This document shows positions 57,440-64,000 of a stretch of DNA of 64,000 bases, one piece after another. Position numbers and translations under genes: made by a program. A model generated the notes under the pieces. That model was not told the origin of the DNA. It saw nothing but the letters and a program-made list of their open reading frames with translations, and did no database searches. The stretch is from positions 26,075,828 through 26,139,827 of the forward strand of contig NC_079876.1 in NCBI RefSeq assembly GCF_029227915.1, written 5' to 3'. Numbering within the stretch: the first letter of the stretch is position 1; every line of letters begins with the position of its first letter. The stretch comes from Hydractinia symbiolongicarpus (lineage: Eukaryota > Cnidaria > Hydrozoa > Anthoathecata > Hydractiniidae).

Positions 57440-57817
57440 ATGGGTTGTTGGTCTGAAGAGTGCACACCTCGTCGTTTAACTGCTGTTCCTCCTTACTTAT
57501 TTGGAACTTGTTATCCTGATTGTTGGAATACATCTTTTAAATGTGAACTTGGACCTTGTTCTTGGTATTGTTTATCTCTGTTTTCAGTTGATTATTGTCG
57601 TCAATTTGATTTGGAATATACATCAAAATGTTTGGTAAAGTTCCTCGCAATCCTCCTACTTGGTTTCGTCCTGGTGGACGTTACAACTCTAACCGTTATA
57701 ATTCGGCTACTCGGACGTTTTATGATAGATCACGCGGTCGTGAAGTGGCTCGTCCGCTTGAAAATAATCCTGCTAATCCTCCTGATTTCGATTGGTTATT
57801 GGAAGCCGATTATATGA
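57440..57817 (+). CDS. Small Cys-rich viral ORF overlapping the capsid start
   Basis: First ATG after the capsid-side TATA box; 125 codons in a different frame from the capsid ORF that begins at 57628. The first 63 residues hold nine cysteines (for example CWSEEC and CYPDCW). The remainder, overlapping the capsid gene, is hydrophobic and may be only a frame shadow. It could be a small separate protein, a leader spliced to the capsid, or untranslated. No phospholipase A2 motif of the type found in many parvovirus capsids was seen. Confidence 0.35.
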   Translation: MGCWSEECTPRRLTAVPPYLFGTCYPDCWNTSFKCELGPCSWYCLSLFSVDYCRQFDLEYTSKCLVKFLAILLLGFVLVDVTTLTVIIRLLGRFMIDHAVVKWLVRLKIILLILLISIGYWKPII

Positions 57818-59265
57818 TGAACAATCCTATGAACAATATTGGATTACCTGATATTCATGATTTTATGCCTCGTCCTGAACCTCCTCCTGATCCTAATGCT
57901 GAAGTTGGTACTATCGGAGGTACTGTTGGAGGTGCTCCTACTGCTCCTGGTACTGAAAAACCTACTATGCCTCGTTATGTTCATAAAGATAATCAGTATG
58001 AAATTGAAGAACGTGTTATATGTTCAACTTACCGTTTTGTTGTTCCTGTTACTGCTCAGTTTTCTGGTGAAGATGTACATTACATACCTTGGGAAAGTAT
58101 TGCTATGTGTCATCATAAAGATCAAATATTGGCCGCTACTAAGAATTCTTGGTTTTGGAGATTGAAGAAAGTCCAATGTAATTTCCGTGATTTGATTTGC
58201 CATGCTGAAATCCCCGTTACTGCTAATGCGTTTTACCCAATTCAATTGTCTCATATTAATATGATGTATATAAATCAAGGTATTAATTTATGTCCTCGTG
58301 TTTCTGTTATCGATGATCCGGTAGATCTTCAAACTTGGGATCAGTTTTGTGAGAATCAACAACATGGTGCTATTACTAAGCCGTTACCTACTACATGTGT
58401 TAAAGCTATGTCTTTTGCGCAGAGTAAAGATATTCAGTATGATACTAATTGTTGGGTACGTAAGAATGTTACTGAAGGTGAACAATATCAATTTGATTAT
58501 GCACCCTCTGTTAATTATTGGAGACACAGGACTGATTTATTAGAGTACGGACGTTGTCGCCGTAAAGATCCTAATGGTGGTTCTCCTGGTTTTCAAACTC
58601 TGACAAATGTTGTTCGTTGTGATTATTTGGGTGGATTATTAGATCCACCTATGAACGGTACTGGTGTAGACGGAAGTACTTGGAAGACACCTATGTGTAT
58701 TACAACTAGATTGCCCACTAAATCTTGTATTTCTGGGTTGCTGGAGCAACATCGTAAGTTCTCAGATAATACTGCTACCATGGCTAAAAAAGATATGGCT
58801 GATATTCATGCTGATTGGGGTGGTCATGCCGAAGTGTTTTCTGGTATGCGTCCCGTTCCTATTTATGATTCGAATCCGATGAAGCCAATCCTATTTACGT
58901 TCAGTCGTTTTATGAAAGGAGATAGTGTTCAACCTTATCGAGTTTATGGCGAAATTCAAATCGTTCATACTATTGAGATTATGAAGAATCACATGTATCA
59001 TTCTAATTTCAGCACTAATTGGTGGCCAATGGAAGTTAGTGGTGCTGTACAGCATCCTGCTATTATGTTTGGAGAAGTACCTATATTTTATACATCAGGT
59101 CACAAGCTTGTAATTAATCAACATGGTAACGATCGTCGTAATAACGCACAATTTAGACCTTTTCCTGTTTATAATCCCTACGTATATAATACTACAAGTA
59201 ATATAATTGGCGAGAAATCGAATGATGATGAGTCAGAAGAAGAGATTACGGACACTGATGAATAA
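57628..59265 (+). CDS. Unit B parvovirus-like capsid protein, intact
   Basis: Uninterrupted 545-codon frame. The N-terminus is Arg/Asn-rich, followed at about 90-115 by a Gly-rich stretch (GTIGGTVGGAP) typical of the flexible segment before parvoviral jelly-roll capsid domains, then a long beta-rich body and a highly acidic tail. I judge it a capsid protein from size, position and homology with the unit A fragment, not from a signature. Its stop is 15 bp from the converging helicase stop, as in ambisense densoviruses. Codon use is unlike the flanking satellite. Confidence 0.7.
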   Translation: MFGKVPRNPPTWFRPGGRYNSNRYNSATRTFYDRSRGREVARPLENNPANPPDFDWLLEADYMMNNPMNNIGLPDIHDFMPRPEPPPDPNAEVGTIGGTVGGAPTAPGTEKPTMPRYVHKDNQYEIEERVICSTYRFVVPVTAQFSGEDVHYIPWESIAMCHHKDQILAATKNSWFWRLKKVQCNFRDLICHAEIPVTANAFYPIQLSHINMMYINQGINLCPRVSVIDDPVDLQTWDQFCENQQHGAITKPLPTTCVKAMSFAQSKDIQYDTNCWVRKNVTEGEQYQFDYAPSVNYWRHRTDLLEYGRCRRKDPNGGSPGFQTLTNVVRCDYLGGLLDPPMNGTGVDGSTWKTPMCITTRLPTKSCISGLLEQHRKFSDNTATMAKKDMADIHADWGGHAEVFSGMRPVPIYDSNPMKPILFTFSRFMKGDSVQPYRVYGEIQIVHTIEIMKNHMYHSNFSTNWWPMEVSGAVQHPAIMFGEVPIFYTSGHKLVINQHGNDRRNNAQFRPFPVYNPYVYNTTSNIIGEKSNDDESEEEITDTDE

Positions 59266-59279
59266 ATGTATTTAATATT

Positions 59280-60296
59280 TTACAAGAAAGAGTTTACAAT
59301 AGTATTACAATATGTTGTTGTTATTATACCGTTGTCTTCCGTGTTGAAACTTCCGTATTTTTCATATAGTACTTTTGCCACATGTTTTGCGTTCTTCTTC
59401 ATTGCTGCTATGTTGCCTTCCCTAATGCGCTCTGATAATGGTCTCATCATTTCGATAATAGTAGATCTGTTTTGTATTGCGTCAAATTCTTGCGAGTGAT
59501 GAAGTGTTACGTGATTTTTTCTTTTTCCATTCATAGTTACAACTACTGGCCGTTTCGGTACAGGAATTGGTGTTTTGTATTTAACATCTGATTCCAAATT
59601 CGCATTCCCTTCAAATAGAGCTTTTAATACTTGTATTACATCTTCTGTCTCCATTAGGCACTCCTCACATCTGTAGATATCTGATCCTGGTAGATTCTCC
59701 AACCAAAATGTATTGCTTGAATTCCTCAATGGTGTTTTGAAATTCCCAACTTCGTAATCTTCGTATGGACTTAGTAGTAAATCCATTAACGTAGTTTTGC
59801 CACTGTCGCTTTCTCCAATGAATATTAGCGTGTTTCGTTTCCCTCCTTGCCCATTCAGTATTGTGTATATCGATTCCATTAATTCCATAAAATCCATCTG
59901 ATTCTCTCTTGCTACTGATTCGATTAATTGACAAGCTGTTCCTGCTGCTACTATGATATCTTCATCTGTTTCACAATGATCACATAACTTTACTTTTTTA
60001 CAGTCACATTCGAAATCTGGAAGTCTTCTTATAGCTGCTTCATATGTTAGTTTTGGTATCTTTTGCCGATTGATTTGATATAAATTCTTCTTCAAAGCTT
60101 CGATTATTCCCGGTTGCATTCTCGTTAAAGCATTCACCAGTATGTCATTTGTTGCCAATACGGTTTGGAAATGTTTTTCGTTTCGTACTCCTTCTTCTGT
60201 TAAGATTGTTGTTAGTTGTTGTCGCACAGTCTGAAATCTAATATTGTTGTCATGTGGATCGCAGGTTTTGGGAGCAGTAAAAATAGCATGATACAT
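59280..60296 (-). CDS. Unit B NS1-like superfamily 3 helicase ORF
   Basis: 338-codon frame. Walker A loop GESDSGKTT at about residues 161-169, an acidic Walker B-like pair in CEECLME at about 211-212, and the SF3 motif C Asn in PVVVTMNG at about 256. Such helicases unwind viral DNA during rolling-hairpin replication in the nucleus. Its first ATG lies a few bases after a splice-acceptor-like TATATTTAG (about 60302), and a GTATAT donor-like site lies near 60395 in the upstream ORF2. This suggests, without proof, that the helicase is expressed by splicing from ORF2. All motifs look intact. Confidence 0.8.
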   Translation of the reverse strand: MYHAIFTAPKTCDPHDNNIRFQTVRQQLTTILTEEGVRNEKHFQTVLATNDILVNALTRMQPGIIEALKKNLYQINRQKIPKLTYEAAIRRLPDFECDCKKVKLCDHCETDEDIIVAAGTACQLIESVARENQMDFMELMESIYTILNGQGGKRNTLIFIGESDSGKTTLMDLLLSPYEDYEVGNFKTPLRNSSNTFWLENLPGSDIYRCEECLMETEDVIQVLKALFEGNANLESDVKYKTPIPVPKRPVVVTMNGKRKNHVTLHHSQEFDAIQNRSTIIEMMRPLSERIREGNIAAMKKNAKHVAKVLYEKYGSFNTEDNGIITTTYCNTIVNSFL

Positions 60297-60311
60297 CCAC
60301 CCTAAATATAT

Positions 60312-61328
60312 TTATTTCTTTAAAATATGTTGTACAAATCCTCTTATAATAAACAATAGTTCAGGACTGTAATCATAATCAAATATACCGTCTCTGTCTT
60401 CAAGTTCATCATCATCTATCCCGTCTGGTTCGTTTGTAATCGTCATCGTTTGCTTTCTTTCTGGTTCTTCTGTTTCGCTGCTAAAATCGTTTAAGCATAC
60501 ATCTTTTGTAAAATCTTGAGCATCTTGATCCCAATGCATTCCATTAATAGAACATCTCTCGTGACAATGTTCGCAGATCCATCTTCCATCCATTGCTTTG
60601 TAGACATCGTTTTGTCTCGCCGTTTGCTTTACTGCATAATCTCTTTGTAGTTTTAACCATAACTCACTCGCTCTTTCGTTGTACTTTCTGAATTGACGTT
60701 GCTCACCTAACGTTGCCATATATTCGTCTTCTTCGTATTCGTGCAAGGTTCTTAGATCTTCTTCGTAAGCAGCCCTCAAATCGTCTTCATCCAGAATTGG
60801 TTGATTCGAGTAGTTGATTGGTGCATCTTTTCTTATAACATGTGTCACAATTTTCCTCTTCTTCTTCGGTTCTGTGTCTTTTGTTGCATTTTCTGAGGAT
60901 GTTCTCTTCTTGGTCGATGTCTCTGTGCTCTTTTTCTGCTTCCCTTCTTCGCAAGTAGGCTCGTAAGTTGTCGAGATGTTCTTTGTTTTTGACGATGATT
61001 TGGAAGATTTCTGCATTACAGCTTTTGCATTTGTTGGTGTTTCCTGTTTTTTGAATTTGTTTGCAGCCTTGACAATGCGTTGAGCCAAGTCTGTTAAAGT
61101 ATGCTCGGTTAATAACTCTTCTGTCGATGAGTCTTTTTCCGTTTGGATCACATCGCCATGAGATGATTGCATGAGCATGGAACTTTGATTTTCTGCATCC
61201 TTCGTGGAAGAGCAACTCTCCAGATTTGCCATACGCTTTGACAAGTTCTCTGATTTCTTTTTCGTAACCTTGTTGATCAAAGCATTCTCCTTCGCTATCA
61301 TGATACTTGCCTCCCGAGAAGACTGCAT
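60312..61328 (-). CDS. Unit B replication ORF2
   Basis: 338-codon frame overlapping ORF1 by about 540 bp in another frame. The overlapping part is Ser/Thr/Lys-rich; it carries a nuclear-localisation-like PKKKRKI near residue 157. Beyond the overlap come LHEYEEDEYMATLGEQR and a Cys/His cluster (ICEHCHERC). The unique part is conserved in unit A, so it is probably real; translation of the overlapping N-terminal part is less certain. It may be joined to ORF1 by a frame change or splice and to the helicase by splicing. No enzyme motif was recognised. Confidence 0.6.
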   Translation of the reverse strand: MQSSREASIMIAKENALINKVTKKKSENLSKRMANLESCSSTKDAENQSSMLMQSSHGDVIQTEKDSSTEELLTEHTLTDLAQRIVKAANKFKKQETPTNAKAVMQKSSKSSSKTKNISTTYEPTCEEGKQKKSTETSTKKRTSSENATKDTEPKKKRKIVTHVIRKDAPINYSNQPILDEDDLRAAYEEDLRTLHEYEEDEYMATLGEQRQFRKYNERASELWLKLQRDYAVKQTARQNDVYKAMDGRWICEHCHERCSINGMHWDQDAQDFTKDVCLNDFSSETEEPERKQTMTITNEPDGIDDDELEDRDGIFDYDYSPELLFIIRGFVQHILKK

Positions 61329-61413
61329 GACTCAATATGAACGTACAACCACCTTTATTCTCTTTAAGTATTTCGTTCTCCTTTATTGCTAACTCAGCTA
61401 TCTTCTTAGACAT
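60787..61413 (-). CDS. Unit B replication initiator-like ORF1 (HUH-type motif)
   Basis: 208 codons. FHAHAIISW at about 78-86 has the His-hydrophobic-His core of HUH endonucleases, which nick viral ends using a tyrosine; Tyr153 in RAYLRR is a candidate nucleophile. Between them lie CQGC and CKSC (114-117, 129-132), which could bind zinc. In most parvoviruses the nickase and helicase are one NS1 chain; here they are in separate ORFs. The ATG is chosen because it follows the TATA box at 61466-61473 and is conserved in unit A and piece C. Confidence 0.7.
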   Translation of the reverse strand: MSKKIAELAIKENEILKENKGGCTFILSHAVFSGGKYHDSEGECFDQQGYEKEIRELVKAYGKSGELLFHEGCRKSKFHAHAIISWRCDPNGKRLIDRRVINRAYFNRLGSTHCQGCKQIQKTGNTNKCKSCNAEIFQIIVKNKEHLDNLRAYLRRREAEKEHRDIDQEENILRKCNKRHRTEEEEENCDTCYKKRCTNQLLESTNSG

Positions 61414-61465
61414 GACCGTCCTCTACGACGTCTAGGAGTAGACTGATTACCCCCCCGTGTTCTGT

Positions 61466-61473
61466 CTTATATA
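61466..61473 (-). promoter_or_regulatory. TATA-like promoter of unit B replication genes
   Basis: TATATAAG on the minus strand, about 55 bp upstream of the ATG at 61413, matching units A and C. Confidence 0.65.
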
Positions 61474-61569
61474 ATACCATTATTTATGTATTTAACCCCC
61501 CTGTTTTACCCCCTGTAAATAAACATTACCCCCTGAATTACCCCCTGAATACACAGCTAAACACACACT

Positions 61570-61740
61570 ATCTATTATATAGGCTTAAACCCTATAGCCA
61601 CTACTCCCCCTGACTACTCCAGCTGGCTCAGGCCTTTAGCAGCCCTTTGGGCTGGCCTGCAGCTGGAGTAGTCAGGGGGAGTAGTGGCTATAGGGTTTAA
61701 GCCTATATAATAGATCTAGGTCTTAGGCCCCTAGATAAAT
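61570..61740. repeat. Terminal palindrome P1, second copy
   Basis: The core from ATCTATTATATAGGCTTAAA to its reverse complement, including the AGCAGCCCTTTGGGCTG centre, is virtually the same sequence as P1 at 56947-57142. The left edge lacks the outermost CTAGGGG arm. Confidence 0.9.
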
Positions 61741-61882
61741 ATTTATCTAGGGGCCTAAGACCTAGAGCCTACTCCACTCCTCACGCATGCGCTCTACTGC
61801 CCCTTTGGCAGCCCTCTGGGCTGGGCAGGAGCGCATGCGTGAGGAGTGGAGTAGGCTCTAGGTCTTAGGCCCCTAGATAAAT
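61741..61882. repeat. Terminal palindrome P2
   Basis: A 142-bp palindrome centred near 61811 with the same outer stem as P1 (TTTATCTAGGGGCCTAAGAC) but a different inner arm: CTACTCCACTCCTCACGC then ATGCGCTC and its complement, with centre GGCAGCCCTCTGGGCTG. It joins unit B to inverted piece C. Confidence 0.9.
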
Positions 61883-62019
61883 AGCGCTATTGTTATTTAT
61901 TTATCTAGGGACGGGGGTATTAATAGGAATCGGTACTATATAAGAAAGAAATGACGGGGGGTGCGTTAGTTGATGTTAGACATCGTAGAGTACGGTCATG
62001 TCAAGAATAATAAAAGAGT
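61883..62019 (+). pseudogene. Piece C: start of an inverted A-type replication ORF1
   Basis: Reverse complement of the unit A promoter region (about 56810-56946) with almost no differences: TATA box at 61937-61944, ATG at 61998, then seven codons (MSRIIKE-type start) before the satellite resumes. The frame is cut by the integration joint, so nothing functional can be made. Confidence 0.85.
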
Positions 62020-64000
62020 AAAACTTACTTATTTTGATTGAACAAAAATTCAACACATGAGATGTAACCAAACCATGCAGCCTAATGTAATGGTGTTTTG
62101 TTGTAAACATCTACACTGTTGATGTTTTGTACATCATGTCGACATAAAATATCTAATATTGCGTGATGGTCATTCCATGCAACAAGTGTTAACTCTTTGT
62201 TTATTTTTTTTTCACTCAAACAGTACTTTAATTGATAGAAAGTTCCAATAGTGTGCATTCATCTTCCTCTCTCATATGGACGATGTTTAGATGGATTGTG
62301 AGAAATCGATCCCTTTAAATTCCACTATTGATGAATTGTCTTTATAACATGCTGTCCACATCAATAGTGTGCATTCATATTCCTCTCTCTTCAGGGCGAT
62401 GGTTAGATGGATGGTAAAGATACAGTTAATAACATTTTTTAACAGTCATAACATTTTCGTTAAGCCAATTCCCAGTATAGTTTTCTTGTTAACACACAAA
62501 AGGCATATCAGCCACTTTAAAATTATAGAATTGTTATCCTACAGTGTGAATCCATTTTTATTTGTGATCGTCACAGCAATATTTTTTTGACGCAACGAAG
62601 GATTAACACATGAGATGTTACCAAACCATGCATCCAACATGGTCTTCCATTGTTCACATCTACACTGTTGATGTTTTGTACATCATTTCGACATAAAATA
62701 TCTAATTCTGTGTGAGGGTTATTCCATGCAACATGTTAACTGTTTTGTTTGATTTGTCTTCTGCCCAAACATTAATTTTGTTATTGATGAAACTTCCCAC
62801 TATTGATCAATTGTTTATTGATATCAAAAATAAAATAAACTTTAAAACTTACTTATTTTGATTGAACAAAAATTCAACACATGAGATGTAACCAAACCAT
62901 GCAGCCTAATGTAATGGTGTTTTGTTGTAAACATCTACACTGTTGATGTTTTGTACATCATGTCGACATAAAATATTTAGTATTGCGTGATGGTCATTCC
63001 ATGCAACAAGTGTTAACTCTTTGTTTATTTTTTTTTCACTTAAACAGTACTTTAATTGATAGAAAGTTCCAATAGTGTGCATTCATCTTCCTCTCTCATA
63101 TGGACGATGTTTAGATGGATTGTGAGAAATTGATCCCTTTAAATTCCACTATTGATGAATTGTCTTTATAACATGCTGTCCACATCAATAGTGTGCATTC
63201 ATATTCCTCTCTCTTCAGGGCGATGGTTAGATGGATGGTAAAGATACAGTTAATAACATTTTTTAGCAGTCGTAACATTTTCGTTAAGCCAATTCCCAGT
63301 ATAGTTTTCTTGTTAACACACAAAAGGCATATCAGCCACTTTAAAATTATAGAATTGTTATCCTACAGTGTGAATTCATTTTTATTTGTGATTGTCACAG
63401 CAATATTTTTTTGACGCCATGAAGGGTTAACACATGAGATGTTACCAAACCATGCGTCCAACATGGTGTTCCATTGTTCACATCTACACTGTTGATGTTT
63501 TGTACATCATTTCGACATAAAATATCTAATTCTGTGTGACGGTTATTCCATGCAACATGTTAACTGTTTTGTTTGATTTTGTCTTCTTCCCAAACATTAA
63601 TTTTGTTATTGATGAAACTTCCCACTATTGATCAATTGTTTATTAATATCAAAAATAAAATAAACTTTAAAACTTACTTATTTTGATTGAACAAAAATTC
63701 AACACATGAGATGTAACCAAACCATGCAGCCTAATGTAATGGTGTTTTGTTGTAAACATCTACACTGTTGATGTTTTGTACATCATGTCGACATAAAATA
63801 TCTAATATTGCGTGATGGTCATTCCATGCAACAAAGTGTTAACTTCTTTGTTTAATTTTTTTTCACTCAAACAGTATAATTGATAGAAAATTCCAATAGT
63901 GTGCATTCATCTTCCTCTCCTGTGTGGACGATGTTTAGATGGATTGTGGGAAATCGATCCCTTTAAATTCCACTATTGATGAATTGTCTTCATAAAATAC
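62020..64000. repeat. 825-bp satellite array, right part
   Basis: The array resumes within the same unit in which it was broken and runs off the window edge, about 2.4 units. Recurring markers lie at 62369 and 63193 (spacing 824). Slightly more point changes are visible here than in the left part. Confidence 0.97.

Larger units (their letters stand above)
54615..62019. mobile_element. Integrated parvovirus-like (ambidensovirus-like) concatemer, about 7.4 kb
   Basis: Virus-derived DNA splits the satellite array. The order is: unit A (54615 to about 56946; capsid tail on plus, replication ORFs on minus, damaged), palindromes 56947-57334, unit B (57335-61569; capsid plus, replication ORFs minus, all open), palindromes 61570-61882, piece C (61883-62019; start of an A-type replication gene on plus). 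Capsid and replication genes converge, as in ambidensoviruses. A and B are head to tail; C is inverted relative to both. The satellite resumes after losing only about 4-7 bp, with no target duplication. The parvovirus-like call rests on the superfamily 3 helicase, the HUH-like motif, the convergent layout and the hairpin-type ends, without a database search. Confidence 0.8.

Noticed and set aside
57839-58543. Additional viral ORFs inside the capsid gene in other frames
   Set aside because: Leu/Ile-rich shadows of the capsid frame, lost in unit A.
51670-63414. A 73-codon ORF repeated in every satellite unit
   Set aside because: It is kept because the satellite is homogenised, not because of coding constraint. 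It has no domain, no splice context, and changes fall evenly over codon positions as far as can be seen.

Overview
The window is animal nuclear DNA. It is AT-rich and has short exons separated by introns with GT-AG borders. It carries four recognisable metazoan genes, several short-interspersed-repeat (SINE) families and small inverted-repeat elements, a long satellite array, and an integrated DNA virus. Gene content and repeat style suggest an invertebrate, with a hydrozoan-like cnidarian as a low-confidence guess. I rebuilt exons by hand from splice sites, reading phase and remembered family alignments; no search was run.

Layout. 1-11423 (-): an FCHO1/2-type endocytic F-BAR/mu-homology protein, running off the left edge, about 20 exons. 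16289-20990 (+): a complete KEAP1-type BTB-BACK-Kelch protein, six exons, 558 residues. 31411-37084 (+): a polo-like kinase of PLK2/3 type, ten exons from the first safe ATG. Candidate upstream first exons lie at 25387 and 27585, across a pure 586-bp TTC microsatellite. 42913-49421 (+): a ZDHHC21-type palmitoyltransferase, six exons, 275 residues. Its second intron begins with a transposon-like insertion whose flanking direct repeats copy the 5' splice site. These genes are not an operon or a functional cluster; they are ordinary housekeeping and regulatory genes with repeat-filled spacers.

From about 51020 to the right edge the sequence is an 825-bp satellite. Between 54615 and 62019 the array is interrupted by about 7.4 kb of parvovirus-like (ambidensovirus-like) DNA. 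It holds a broken unit A (capsid tail, and replication genes with an internal deletion), a complete unit B with capsid ORF (+) and replication ORFs (-) converging, and a short inverted piece C that matches the start of A. Long palindromes of the kind that form parvoviral telomere hairpins separate the units. B has open frames throughout. A and B differ clearly in protein yet share nearly identical terminal palindromes. This locus is the most unusual thing in the window.
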